DNA of 64,000 nt from Actinomycetales bacterium (GCA_015654475.1 JAATGV010000023.1:1-64000); one strand, 5' to 3'. Shown: positions 1-8,744, numbered from the stretch's first letter. Notes: a model not told the origin generated them from the letters alone. Program-made: numbers and translations.

Positions 1-830
1 AGTTTCGTGAGACCGGAACTCAGCGTCGACGCACCAGTGGAGAGCTTCGTTACTCCGCTGGATAGGCTCGACGCGCCCGATTTCGCCGAAGCAAGGCCGG
101 TATCGAGTGTCGCTGCCCCAGCACTCAGCTTCTGCGCTCCAGTTGCCAGCGAACTGGTTCCGGTGCCGAGCTCTCCCATGCCATCCACGAGCGTCTGGAG
201 ACCAACCGTGATCGTTGACGACCCGTCTTGCGCAGTCGTGGCGCCGTCGGCGATCTTGCTTGCGCCGTCCGCCGCATCCGACATGCCCGAGCTCGCGTCG
301 TTCAGACCGACCAAGACAGTGTTGACCTGAGTGTCGCCGATCTCGGTGGCGACGGTGTCCCGTAGTTCCGTCATGGCCGACTTGCCGAGGGTAGAGGCAA
401 GGAAGGAGTTGGCGTCATTGTATGAGACCTGAATCTGCGCCGATGTCGGGTTGTCCGTTGCCGGTGATGCGATGTCGGTCGAGAAGTCTTTGGGAATCGT
501 CACTGAGAAGTAGTAGTCACCGTTCTGCACACCGGTGGCCGCCGTATCCGCATCGGTGAGCGTCCACTTCAGGTCCTGCCGATCGAGCAACTCGGTGACG
601 AGCTCTTGTCCCGCATCCACGACTGTTCCGTCAGTGGATGTCGTCGAGACGTCCTGATTGACGAGCGCGACCGGAAGATTGTCCATCTTTTCCGTAGGGT
701 TCCAGAACGCCCAAAGATAGAGCGCTCCATAGAGCAAAGGGATGAAGAGCAGAACGATGATCGCCATCCGAGGCAACACACCCTTGCTGAATCGGCGCAG
801 TTCTGTGCCTGAGGACAAAAAAGCAAACAT
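1..830 (-). CDS. YhgE/Pip-type membrane protein (C-terminus outside window)
   Basis: The first 276 codons are visible and the frame runs off the window edge without a stop. The protein opens MFAFLSSGTELRRFSKGV, followed by one strong transmembrane segment (about residues 20-42, rich in I, L, V, F). Next comes an extracytoplasmic region with NPTEKMDNLPVALVNQD, typical of the YhgE/Pip N-terminal domain. After about residue 190 it shows the repeated small-residue heptad pattern (S/TG..xL..G) seen in these proteins. The family is related to phage-infection proteins and ABC-2-like exporters; the substrate is unknown. It lies 71 bp downstream of, and on the same strand as, the ABC ATPase at 902-1582, so the two probably form one operon. 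The ATG at 830 gives the conserved N-terminus. Confidence 0.85.
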   Translation of the reverse strand, partial: MFAFLSSGTELRRFSKGVLPRMAIIVLLFIPLLYGALYLWAFWNPTEKMDNLPVALVNQDVSTTSTDGTVVDAGQELVTELLDRQDLKWTLTDADTAATGVQNGDYYFSVTIPKDFSTDIASPATDNPTSAQIQVSYNDANSFLASTLGKSAMTELRDTVATEIGDTQVNTVLVGLNDASSGMSDAADGASKIADGATTAQDGSSTITVGLQTLVDGMGELGTGTSSLATGAQKLSAGAATLDTGLASAKSGASSLSSGVTKLSTGASTLSSGLTK

Positions 831-901
831 ACGTGTGGTTTCTTTCGTAAGCGGTGAGAGTTTTCAGAAGTAAGGGTTGCCGTTGTGGAGGCCTTGGGGC
901 G

Positions 902-1582
902 TTAGGCGCTGACAGCCTCAGGAACGACGTGAATCAGGACGGGTCGGGGTTCGAGCCCATCCCAGAGCCGCGTGTCGTCGCTTGCAGCGCTCACGACCGA
1001 ACTGACGCCTCGCGCGGCCAGGCTGGAGAGGGCCGCCCAGATCTCGACGCGACTGCTCTCTGACTGGATCTGCTCGATCGCATCGATGAAAACGATGGCC
1101 GGCTTCGCCATGAGGGCGAGGGCGAGCTTGAGCTTGAGTTGTTGAGCTTCGTTGAGCGACCAGATACGCGTGTCGCGAGACGGTTGGTCGTCACCAAACA
1201 CGGGCTGCAGGACTTTTTTGACGCTCTTCTCGTCCGGGCGAGCGACAAAGGCGAACCACGGGCCTAGCCAGGCCCGACGCTCCCGAATCACGTCTGCGAC
1301 AGTCAGCATGCCGTCGAGGTCGTCAATGGATGTGAATCCTGCGATCCCTGTCAGCTTCTGGACCTGGCGCACCTTTTTGGGCAGTGCGAAGCCGAGCGTC
1401 TTGGCTGTGCCCGAGCTGGGCCGCATGCGGCCACTCAGCGTAAGGAGGAGAGTGGTTCGCCCGCTCCCTACTGGGCCTTGCAAGACGGTGATCCCAGGGG
1501 TGATGTCGAGATCTACCGGCCCGAAAACGGTTCCGCGGTGGGAACGAAGCGCTAATGCTCTGGCAGAAATGATGTTGTCCAC
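902..1582 (-). CDS. Degenerate ABC ATPase paired with YhgE
   Basis: This 226-residue protein has a single ABC nucleotide-binding fold. The P-loop reads GPVGSGRTT (residues 36-44), with Arg where Walker A normally has Lys. The Walker B stretch reads AIVFIDAIEQI, so the usual catalytic Glu after Asp is Ala. The signature region reads SLNEAQQLKLKLALAL instead of LSGGQ. The overall fold and length still match ABC ATPases. It probably serves the YhgE protein encoded immediately downstream. These substitutions suggest weak or no hydrolysis, with a regulatory or structural role, but that is inference. A 14-bp palindrome 22 bp upstream of the ATG is a likely operator. Confidence 0.85.
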   Translation of the reverse strand: MDNIISARALALRSHRGTVFGPVDLDITPGITVLQGPVGSGRTTLLLTLSGRMRPSSGTAKTLGFALPKKVRQVQKLTGIAGFTSIDDLDGMLTVADVIRERRAWLGPWFAFVARPDEKSVKKVLQPVFGDDQPSRDTRIWSLNEAQQLKLKLALALMAKPAIVFIDAIEQIQSESSRVEIWAALSSLAARGVSSVVSAASDDTRLWDGLEPRPVLIHVVPEAVSA

Positions 1583-1604
1583 GTGATTTCCTCTGCATTT
1601 TTAT

Positions 1605-1618
1605 ACTGACTAGTCAGT
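1605..1618. promoter_or_regulatory. Perfect 14-bp palindrome, TetR-like operator
   Basis: ACTGACTAGTCAGT is a perfect palindrome located 22 bp upstream of the ATPase start codon. Its sequence and length resemble operators of TetR-family repressors, which often control YhgE or MMPL export genes. No TetR gene lies in the window; one may sit beyond the left edge. The assignment rests on symmetry and position only. Confidence 0.5.
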
Positions 1619-1698
1619 CTAGCACTTTTTCAGGAAAACGACACTAGCTGCTGGCATTTGGCGACACCAACCGATACGACACGTTGCGTTGTGCGTGT

Positions 1699-1780
1699 GG
1701 TTGCAGCTAAAAGAGGAAATGCAGGGGGTCCGAGAGAATAGTGGCTTCGAGAGCGGGCATTTCCTCTGTTAGCTGCAACC
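1699..1780. repeat. 24-bp inverted repeat with 34-nt loop
   Basis: The arms are at 1699-1722 and 1757-1780 and match at 23 of 24 positions (GGTTGCAGCTAAAAGAGG... against its complement). An outer GTGT/ACAC pairing continues after a small bulge. It lies between the 5' end of the ATPase operon (1582) and the 3' end of the SprT-like gene (1836). It has no T-tract, so it is not a standard intrinsic terminator. Its architecture, with long near-perfect arms and a 30-70-nt loop, recurs at 55597-55712 and 58969-59041, although the sequences differ. Confidence 0.75.
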
Positions 1781-1835
1781 CACCACACCGGCGTGCTATT
1801 GACAATCTCGTCACGCCGAACGCCGCTCAGCCGAA

Positions 1836-2285
1836 TCAGCGCCGCGCCCACGTGATCTGATACCGCAAATCGAACCCGCGATGGCATCGAGAGCACGTGC
1901 GCGGCCCAGACGGCATCCGGTATCGAAAGAACTGATGCCCGTTAGGGCAGACCCCGACAATCGGCGCATCCCGCTCTGCTACGCCACCGTCCGAGAGAGT
2001 TTCTCGCCGGCAGCCGATGCGATCAGCCTGCGCTCGCCACCGCACACCGTGTCCGGCTGCTGCACCCGCGAGCGCGTGGGCGATCTCGTGCAGAACAACC
2101 TGTTCGCATTGTTCGATGGCCCATACCTCTGCGAGGGCGCGAGAGAGTTGGATGCGGCGGGTCTGATAAATGCACACACCACCCCGCCTGCGCGCACGAT
2201 CGAACCCGAACTGCCACCCTTGACCGGGAAGATGATGACTGATGAGGCGTTCGGCAAGGCCACGGACCTCGGCAAGATCAGCCAT
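1836..2285 (-). CDS. SprT-like zinc metallopeptidase-fold protein
   Basis: This is a 149-residue protein. The metal-binding motif HEIAH is present in VVLHEIAHALAGAAAGHG, and the C-terminus carries a zinc-ribbon-like pair, CPNGHQF...CSRCHRGF. The SprT family (kin of eukaryotic Spartan) comprises small intracellular HExxH proteins, several implicated in DNA-protein crosslink handling; the role here is inferred from family only. The frame is open upstream for another 22 codons. The ATG at 2285 is preferred because AAGG precedes it by 5 nt and the extension is basic and unconserved in appearance. It stands alone, divergent from the GH25 gene at 2481. Confidence 0.75.
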   Translation of the reverse strand: MADLAEVRGLAERLISHHLPGQGWQFGFDRARRRGGVCIYQTRRIQLSRALAEVWAIEQCEQVVLHEIAHALAGAAAGHGVRWRAQADRIGCRRETLSDGGVAERDAPIVGVCPNGHQFFRYRMPSGPRTCSRCHRGFDLRYQITWARR

Positions 2286-2480
2286 CACACCTTCTGTCTT
2301 CGAACGCTTCGACGCGCTCACCGGCCCAGCACGCCTGCTTTTCTGCGACACTCTGTTTGCTCAATAGCACCACCAGTCCCACTATTCACAGGTCCTCCGG
2401 GTACCATGACAGCTAAACGCACGGCACAATGGCATAGTTTGCTGACCGAGATGAGAGCCTGAACGTTGAATAGAGTACCC

Positions 2481-4304
2481 ATGCATCTGGCGAAGACGGC
2501 CACAAGCATCGGCATGTCCGTTGCTCTCGTGGCAGGACTCACCTTCGCAGTTGTGTCCCCTGCACAAGCAGCAACACTCACAAAGATCACCTATCAGCCC
2601 AAGAGCGTGACCTGGGAATACGGTAGCACCGCGACGTTCAGCGTGAAGGCGAAAGGCACGAAACTCAAGTACCGCTGGTATGTGAAGAAACCTGGCAGTT
2701 CACGGTTCGTCGCAGTATCAAGCAAGGTTACGGGAGCGCACACTCGCATTCTGAAGGTAGTTGCGACCAAGTCGGGCAACAAGTCGAAGTACCGTGTCAT
2801 CGTCACCGGGTCTCGCGGAAAATCCACATCCAAGACTGCGACACTCACCACTGTCGCGGCAACAACCAAGATCACTAAAAATCCTGTTGCGGCTACCGTC
2901 GTCAGCGGCGCGAAGGTGACGCTCAGGGTCACGGCCACAGCGCGCTCGAAGCTGAAGTACCAGTGGTATTCGCGTCCCGCCGGTGCCAAGAAGTGGACGA
3001 CGCTCAAGAGCACAAACGCCAAAGCCGCCGCATACACGTTCACGTCTAACTACGCAGCGCACAACAAGCGCGTCTTCAAAGTCATCGTCACGTCAAAGAC
3101 AAGTTCCATTTCGAGCCGCTCGGTTGCGCTCAAGGTCATACCGAAATCGACGATCGTCAAAGCAACCCTCAGTAACGCGACGATCAACCGCTATGGCAGC
3201 AACACGACCAAGACTTATAGCGTGTCCGCCACCGGAGAATCACTCACCTATACGTGGCAGTCTCGCCCCACAGCCAGCGCGGCATGGGTCAATATCGCAG
3301 GCGCCAGGTCCGCCAGTTACACGGTCTCATCGTCAATCTGGAAATCCGGCACATCATTCCGGGTGATCGTCGCGGGCGCCGGAGGCACCGTCACCTCGTC
3401 GTCTGCCACGGTCAAGGTGCTCGTACCCACAAATACACCCGCAGCGGACGCACAATCTGCGTTCGGCTATAGCGGGCTCACGCAGGGTGTCGACCTTTCC
3501 GCATACCAATACACGCCAACCGCCAAAGTGAACATGAGCAAGATCGCCGCATGGACCGGAACCAATGGTTTCTCCATCCTGCGCAACGGCACGGGAGCGA
3601 TACCAAGGAACGAGCAATACACGAACCGTTGTGCAGGGACGACTCTGAAGACCGGCAACGTGCCCGTCGTCCAAGACTGTGCCTACTCGACTCTTGCCGA
3701 TCAGGCAGAGACGACAAAGTTGAGGCTCGGCCACTATTGGTTCAATGGCTGGATCGCTCCTCTCGATACCACGAGCGGCAACATCTTCTCCGGTCCTTTC
3801 TCCGCTGCCGATTCTGCAGATCAGTTCGTATCTTGGCTGATCGCGGACGGCAATTACACGAAGACCGACACCGATCCCCTCGTACTCGACATCGAGGCGG
3901 GCAGTACCTACATCAAGACTTCTGGTGGCAAGAAGTACACGCTGAAGCAGCGTGCGTGGAACGCCTCCGAAGCGAAAGACTTTCTCGCCCAGGTCAAGAC
4001 GAATCTCACGAGCAAGGGCTACAAAGCAAACCTGTACGTCTACATGAGTGCAAGCGTTGCCACGCAGAAAAAGAACGGCGCCTATGTATGGAAGGATGTC
4101 GCCGCGATCGCGCGTCTGTGGGTCGCCTCGTGGGGCAGCAACAACGGGCGCATCCCATCCACGGAGCCGAGCGTCGGACCGTGGACAGGGAAAAACGGCG
4201 GCTGGTCGATCTGGCAATACACCAGCAACGCAACGATCAGCGGCAGCAATGTCGGTCGCGTCGACGCTGACATCGCCAAGTCAGATGCCTGGATGCCTCG
4301 CTAG
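2481..4304 (+). CDS. Secreted GH25 muramidase with three Ig-like modules
   Basis: This is a 607-residue exported protein. A signal peptide occupies about residues 1-30 (hydrophobic MSVALVAGLTFAVVS, cleavage near AQA-A). Three similar beta-rich modules of about 95 residues follow, each with a W/YVK or WYSRP core and ending V.V, resembling bacterial Ig-like repeats that bind wall or sugar. The C-terminal 270 residues match glycoside hydrolase family 25: GVDLSAYQ at the first strand, the catalytic DxE in LVLDIEAG, then LYVYMS, LWVASWG and IWQYTS near the end. GH25 enzymes cleave the MurNAc-GlcNAc bond of peptidoglycan. The frame also allows a TTG start at 2466; the ATG at 2481 gives a normal signal peptide. 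Confidence 0.85.
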   Translation: MHLAKTATSIGMSVALVAGLTFAVVSPAQAATLTKITYQPKSVTWEYGSTATFSVKAKGTKLKYRWYVKKPGSSRFVAVSSKVTGAHTRILKVVATKSGNKSKYRVIVTGSRGKSTSKTATLTTVAATTKITKNPVAATVVSGAKVTLRVTATARSKLKYQWYSRPAGAKKWTTLKSTNAKAAAYTFTSNYAAHNKRVFKVIVTSKTSSISSRSVALKVIPKSTIVKATLSNATINRYGSNTTKTYSVSATGESLTYTWQSRPTASAAWVNIAGARSASYTVSSSIWKSGTSFRVIVAGAGGTVTSSSATVKVLVPTNTPAADAQSAFGYSGLTQGVDLSAYQYTPTAKVNMSKIAAWTGTNGFSILRNGTGAIPRNEQYTNRCAGTTLKTGNVPVVQDCAYSTLADQAETTKLRLGHYWFNGWIAPLDTTSGNIFSGPFSAADSADQFVSWLIADGNYTKTDTDPLVLDIEAGSTYIKTSGGKKYTLKQRAWNASEAKDFLAQVKTNLTSKGYKANLYVYMSASVATQKKNGAYVWKDVAAIARLWVASWGSNNGRIPSTEPSVGPWTGKNGGWSIWQYTSNATISGSNVGRVDADIAKSDAWMPR

Positions 4305-4460
4305 CAGTAGCAGTGTGCGACGCTGCGGGGGCTGATTGATTGACGAGGCTGTCGGAGACGAACGGTTCACGGTTGATCGGCGCGGGGCACGCTCCGCAGC
4401 GTGCAGTTCACGCGCGCAACGACTGACCAACTGATTCCAGCCATCGACCTGCACCTATGC

Positions 4461-4516
4461 GTGAGGGGTGATCTCCTTCGCTACACGAACATGCAGCTTG
4501 AGAAACCACCCCTCAC
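4461..4516. repeat. Inverted repeat in intergenic gap
   Basis: GTGAGGGGTG (4461-4470) is the exact complement of CACCCCTCAC (4507-4516), with weaker pairing continuing on both sides and a 36-nt loop. It lies in the 239-bp gap between the convergent ends of the GH25 gene and the gene ending at 4544, so it may act as a bidirectional terminator or belong to the window's family of long-loop hairpins. No T-tract is seen. Confidence 0.45.
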
Positions 4517-4543
4517 AGGATGCGTCACGCAGAGGATGCGTGC

Positions 4544-5203
4544 TCAGCGGCCGAGCGGATACTTCGCGTACGCGAAGGTCGGGTCCTCAGCTAGGCGAAG
4601 GTAGGCTTCGACGGCTATCGAGTCCGGGAAACTAAACGAGTTGTTGGCGCAGGTGTAGCCGCGGGCTACCGAGATGATGTAGTCGGTCCAGGAGGCGAAC
4701 CGGGACTGCACTTCCGCATAAATGGCGGCGAGCAGCTCCCAGATCTGGTCATCGGTTCCGTATTTCATCTCCCGCGCAAGACGCACAAGATAGGCAGCGT
4801 ATTCCAGCCGAATAGCACCGAAATCCGTGCAAGCCCGCACCTGCTGCTCAGTGACGCGTATGGTCGACTGCGGATTCTTCGCGGCCGCCTTCTCAAAGAG
4901 GGCAAGCGTGTTCGCGACCGACTTCTCGACCTTGTCGGGCTGTATGTCCGGAGTCCGTGACGATCCGACCAGATCCGACACCACGTTGCGGAGGCTCCCG
5001 TAGCTGGAGATCTCCCACATCGGCAACAGATACTTGCCACCCTTGCCGTTGCGCGGATCCTTAAGTATGCGAGCTGACTCAGGCCCGCCATCGCGCTCAA
5101 TCAACCCAATCCCAAGCGCGAGCAGATATTCACGGTCTGCCGGAACCCTGTGTTCTGCGATAAAAGATTCTGAAATGGCCTTCTTTTTGCCAAAAATCCC
5201 CAT
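4544..5203 (-). CDS. Hypothetical protein, possibly DUF1266-like
   Basis: This is a 219-residue soluble protein with no signal peptide or membrane segment. It begins MGIFGKKKAISESFIAEHR and ends with a helical region containing FASWTDYIISVARGYTCANN, which faintly recalls DUF1266 proteins of unknown role. The frame is open for 33 more codons upstream. The ATG at 5203 is chosen because AGGGGGA sits 6 nt before it and the upstream extension is low-complexity. It is a single-gene unit between the GH25 gene and tRNA-Lys. No function can be assigned; the family suggestion is weak. Confidence 0.6.
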   Translation of the reverse strand: MGIFGKKKAISESFIAEHRVPADREYLLALGIGLIERDGGPESARILKDPRNGKGGKYLLPMWEISSYGSLRNVVSDLVGSSRTPDIQPDKVEKSVANTLALFEKAAAKNPQSTIRVTEQQVRACTDFGAIRLEYAAYLVRLAREMKYGTDDQIWELLAAIYAEVQSRFASWTDYIISVARGYTCANNSFSFPDSIAVEAYLRLAEDPTFAYAKYPLGR

Positions 5204-5340
5204 GATGGTTTTCCCCCTGGATAATATGCCTACTAAAACCGCCGACCGGCGCAACTGCGGCCCCAGCCCCCCAACAGACGACAGAACCCGAGCCCTGGCC
5301 ACTGATCATTTGAGCCAAAATTCGGGGCTTGCCTATTGAG

Positions 5341-5413
<73 letters not shown>

Positions 5414-5442
5414 GCGGACGCTGCATAGCGAACCAAGCAACG

Positions 5443-5472
5443 ACATTACCACTGACCGAGCGCTCACAACAA
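5443..5472 (-). promoter_or_regulatory. Candidate promoter for tRNA-Lys
   Basis: On the minus strand, TTGTTG (5467-5472) and TAATGT (5443-5448) are separated by 18 bp, and the -10 lies 30 bp upstream of the tRNA 5' end. The match to sigma-70-type consensus is moderate. Confidence 0.35.
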
Positions 5473-5535
5473 AACCAAGCCGCTGACATCCAATAATCAC
5501 ACCGCCGTCCGACAGATCCGCCATACACTTGACGA

Positions 5536-6012
5536 GTGCCTCACCCGTCTCACCTCCTCGCACCAGGGGATATCGCCCCGTCCTTCGCGCTTCCCGATCA
5601 GACGGGAGCAACTGTTTCGCTTGAGCAAAACGCCGGTTCGAAGCTGATCGTATTCGTCTACCCGGCAGCATCCACGCCAGGGTGCACCACTGAGGCCTGC
5701 GACTTTCGCGACAACGTCAGCGTCTTTCAGACGGCCGGATACCGCCTTCTCGGCATCTCTCCGGATGACATCCCCGCTATCGTCAAATTCGATGACGCAC
5801 ACGGATTCGGTTACCCGCTGCTCAGCGACCCTGCCAAAGACACCATCAAGGCTTACGGCGCCTATGGCATGAAGAAACTTTATGGGCGAGAGTTCGAGGG
5901 AGTCTTGCGATCAACGTTCGTCATCGACGAGACCTCGCACATTACGCTTGCACGCTACAACGTTCGAGCAACCGGGCACGTGGCCATGTTGCGCAAGCTG
6001 CTTGGGCTCTGA
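5536..6012 (+). CDS. bcp: Thiol peroxidase / peroxiredoxin, Bcp type
   Basis: This 158-residue protein is an AhpC/TSA-fold peroxiredoxin that reduces hydrogen and organic peroxides using thioredoxin. The motif YPAASTPGCTTEACDFRD carries the peroxidatic Cys50 and the resolving Cys55, five residues apart as in the Bcp (PrxQ) subgroup. The later GVLRSTFVIDE is the usual core strand with the conserved Arg. Length is normal for the family. Translation starts at GTG 5536; no closer ATG gives the conserved PGDIAPSFALPDQ opening. It is the only gene in its unit. Confidence 0.92.
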   Translation: MPHPSHLLAPGDIAPSFALPDQTGATVSLEQNAGSKLIVFVYPAASTPGCTTEACDFRDNVSVFQTAGYRLLGISPDDIPAIVKFDDAHGFGYPLLSDPAKDTIKAYGAYGMKKLYGREFEGVLRSTFVIDETSHITLARYNVRATGHVAMLRKLLGL

Positions 6013-6044
6013 CACCCGGCGTCGGCCTGCACGCCAGGCTAGCG

Positions 6045-6488
6045 TCACGGTCGGCTCCGAGAGTTGTCGTCAACGCCGAGGTATCGCGCGAACCGGTTAG
6101 ACATCACAACCGTCAGGCCAGCGGCCAACGCAGGCACAACAAGCGCGACGGCGATGCCCCACTGCGCATCCACACCCTGTGCGCTTCCCACACCCATGGC
6201 GAGGGCGAGCAGCTGGCAGAAGACCGCCGCGCCTCGACTGCGCACAGAACGGCGCAGGATTCCTACAAAGGTGGCCGCCCAGAACGCCACCCCCATGGCG
6301 ACAATTACAGTCAAAAACAAGGCTGTCGACAGCGACTCCGGGGAATCAACGAAAAACTCAACGATCAGCCAGCCGAGTACCACGACGAGGACGACCGTCT
6401 GAAGGGCGAGCACAGCCAAAACAACCACGACACTCGCAGGAAGACCACCCCATTGGCCAAGCCGGCTCTGTTCTGATCGCTCTGTCAT
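6045..6488 (-). CDS. Small four-helix membrane protein, unknown function
   Basis: The 147 residues contain four hydrophobic segments at about 18-47, 55-77, 88-101 and 108-130, with short charged loops and a polar C-terminus (NRFARYLGVDDNSRSRP). No catalytic motif is visible. It is convergent with bcp and divergent from whiB1. Hydrophobic pattern and codon use support a real gene, but no function can be given. Confidence 0.75.
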   Translation of the reverse strand: MTERSEQSRLGQWGGLPASVVVVLAVLALQTVVLVVVLGWLIVEFFVDSPESLSTALFLTVIVAMGVAFWAATFVGILRRSVRSRGAAVFCQLLALAMGVGSAQGVDAQWGIAVALVVPALAAGLTVVMSNRFARYLGVDDNSRSRP

Positions 6489-6689
6489 TCCAACCTGTGA
6501 ATTCTGGCACTTAGGGATATTCGCGGGTCGGAAAACCTTGATTTCCCGTGAACGGTGTGCAAATCTTGTTGAGGCTCAATCGTACAGGGCATCACTCGTT
6601 GATGCATCTGCACACAGACGAGATCACCCACAGTCCCTGAGTTGTGGGCTAGGAGCCCCAATTCTTCGTCCACGTGGAGGTAGTACGTT

Positions 6690-6938
6690 ATGGACTGGCG
6701 TGACAAAGCTGCTTGTTTGACAGCCGACCCTGAACTTTTTTTCCCCGTAGGAAACACTGGTCCCGCGGTTGACCAAATCGATAAGGCAAAGGCTGTCTGT
6801 CATCGCTGCAGTGTCACGGAGATGTGCTTGCAGTACGCACTCGAGACAAGCCAAGACTCTGGCGTGTGGGGCGGCCTCAGCGAAGACGAGCGCCGCGCGC
6901 TACGCCGCCGAGCAGCGCGCGCACGCCGCGTCGGCTAA
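6690..6938 (+). CDS. whiB1: WhiB1-type iron-sulfur transcription factor
   Basis: The 82 residues include the four cluster-binding cysteines Cys9, Cys37, Cys40 and Cys46 (CX2C, then X5), the beta-turn GVWGG and the basic DNA-binding tail ERRALRRRAARARR. The opening MDWRDKAACLTADPELFFPVGN matches WhiB1/WblE rather than WhiB2. These proteins carry an NO-sensitive [4Fe-4S] cluster and bind the sigma factor A C-terminal region. GGAGG lies 9 nt before the ATG. The stop codon is only 6 bp from the stop of the convergent pdtaS gene, the same arrangement I recall from mycobacteria. Confidence 0.93.
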   Translation: MDWRDKAACLTADPELFFPVGNTGPAVDQIDKAKAVCHRCSVTEMCLQYALETSQDSGVWGGLSEDERRALRRRAARARRVG

Positions 6939-6944
6939 CACGGT

Positions 6945-8453
6945 TTACGGCTGCGAACCCAGCCGCAGCTCGTTTCTGACAGGGAAATTGAGGGTGACCT
7001 CAGTACCCGAGCCGACCATGGTATGCCAGTCGATCGTTCCGCCCAACTCCCCCTCGATGAGGGTGCGCACTATCTGCGTTCCAAGGCCCGCCCCAACACG
7101 TCCCTCTGGCAGCCCCGATCCGTCATCCCTGACAACAACACTCAGATTCTCGCCCTCGTGAGTGACGACGACGGTGACCTCACCTGATCGCCCTGCGAGG
7201 CCGTGCTCGACGGCGTTTGTGACAAGCTCGGTCAATGCGAGGGCTAACGGTGTGGCCGCCTCACTCGGCAGGGAACCGAATGAGCCTTCCCGGTTGAGCA
7301 CGACGCGGGTGTTGTGCGACGAAGCAACTTCGGTGGTGAGCATCAATACGCGGTCGAACACGTCGTCGAAGTCGACGTTCTGCGTAAGACCGCTTGCCAG
7401 GGTGTCGTGAACCACGGCGATGGATGCGACCCGACGCATGGCCTGCAACAGCGCGTCACGTGCCTCCGTAGTGTGCGTGCGTCTAGCCTGAATGCGCAAC
7501 AACGACGCAACGGTCTGCAGGTTGTTCTTGACTCTGTGATGGATCTCACGGATCGTCGCGTCTTTAGTGAGCAGCTCTTGCTCCTGCCGCCGCAGATCGG
7601 TCACGTCGCGGCACAGGATGATCGCACCGGTGCGAACGCCCGAGACCTTGATGGGGATAGCACGCAAAGTGATAGAGACTCCGCGCACATCGAGATCGGC
7701 CCACCACGAAGCCCGACCCGTCACAACCACAGGCAAGGACTCGTCGACGTTGAGTTGCTGCGGCAACAGTTCGGTGGTCACCTCCGAGAGATTGCGCCCC
7801 TCAAGCTCTCCGCGATAGCCGAGGCGATTGAATGCAGAAAGCGCATTTGGGCTGGCAAAGGTCACATCGCCGTCGAAGTCGAGCCGGATGAGCCCATCGC
7901 TGACCCGCGGTGCCCCACGACGTGGCCCCGTCGGGGCGGCGGCATCGGGAAAATCTCCGGCAACGATCATGTCGAGTACATCGTTCGCGCAGCTGAGGAA
8001 GGTCAGTTCAAGGCGACTCGGAGTGCGCGCTTCAGACAGATTGGTGTGCCGGGTAATGACAGCAATAGGGGCAGACCGTGTGATCCCCCCGGATGGGGTG
8101 CGCAGCTGTTGCCGCACCGGAATTGCCTTGAGGCGCGTAGCCGCCTGATCAAACCAGTCTGGCGATGACGAAGAAACTGCGCTTCCCGACTCAAATGCTT
8201 CGGTGACGAGGGTTGCCCACTGCTCCCGAATGCGCTGGCCGATGATGTCACGGTAGAACACCGTGTTCGAGCCGGAGGGCCGGGCGTGCGCGACAGCCAC
8301 GAATTCACCAGAGGCGTCGCGCACCCACAAGACAAGATCTGCAAACGCGAGATCTGCGATGAACTGCCAATCGCCGAGCAACTGCCGTATCCAACGAACG
8401 ACATCTTCGCTGAGATGCGGGTTGTCGACGGCGATCTCTTCAAGCTCAGACAT
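6945..8453 (-). CDS. pdtaS: PdtaS-type cytosolic sensor histidine kinase
   Basis: The 502 residues have no membrane segment. They contain an N-terminal GAF-like domain (about 1-165), a PAS domain (about 185-290, IRLDFDGDVTFASPNALSAF) and a HisKA_2/HATPase module. The phospho-acceptor region EIHHRVKNNLQTVASLLRIQ has its His pair at 305-306. ATP-binding motifs are ELVTNAVEHG, DDGSGLP and GLGTQIV. In mycobacteria PdtaS phosphorylates the RNA-binding antiterminator PdtaR; the length of about 500 matches. No pdtaR gene lies in this window. It is convergent with whiB1. Confidence 0.9.
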   Translation of the reverse strand: MSELEEIAVDNPHLSEDVVRWIRQLLGDWQFIADLAFADLVLWVRDASGEFVAVAHARPSGSNTVFYRDIIGQRIREQWATLVTEAFESGSAVSSSSPDWFDQAATRLKAIPVRQQLRTPSGGITRSAPIAVITRHTNLSEARTPSRLELTFLSCANDVLDMIVAGDFPDAAAPTGPRRGAPRVSDGLIRLDFDGDVTFASPNALSAFNRLGYRGELEGRNLSEVTTELLPQQLNVDESLPVVVTGRASWWADLDVRGVSITLRAIPIKVSGVRTGAIILCRDVTDLRRQEQELLTKDATIREIHHRVKNNLQTVASLLRIQARRTHTTEARDALLQAMRRVASIAVVHDTLASGLTQNVDFDDVFDRVLMLTTEVASSHNTRVVLNREGSFGSLPSEAATPLALALTELVTNAVEHGLAGRSGEVTVVVTHEGENLSVVVRDDGSGLPEGRVGAGLGTQIVRTLIEGELGGTIDWHTMVGSGTEVTLNFPVRNELRLGSQP

Positions 8454-8744
8454 GTCCTTCAGTTTATGCGGTGGCCACTGGGAGTCACTGCGCGACTCCG
8501 TGCGATCCTCCTGCGCACACTCTGTCCCCCAACAGGACGGCGGCGGTCAGTGTTTTCCACAGTCTTCGCGTGTCCTGTATGAATTCTGGATAAACTATCC
8601 AAAATCTTGGCCGCGAGGGGAAGTGCGGCCTGTTCGCCACAGGGGGCACAATGAAGAATGGATACGTCCGGCCGCGCCGACCACAGGCATACCTTGCCGG
8701 CATGCTAGGTCGCCAACTGCACGAACCAGAGGGGTGACTGGTGC
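8454..8744. other. Intergenic region without recognised gene
   Basis: This stretch of 291 bp lies between the divergent starts of pdtaS and the Rv3235-like gene. It includes an AT-richer patch around 8580-8610 that may carry promoters, but no clear -35/-10 pair, RNA gene or repeat was recognised. Short frames here are interrupted or have no ribosome-binding site. Confidence 0.4.

Noticed and set aside
3354-4217. 287-codon minus-strand frame
   Set aside because: It is antisense to the GH25 domain, with no family features.
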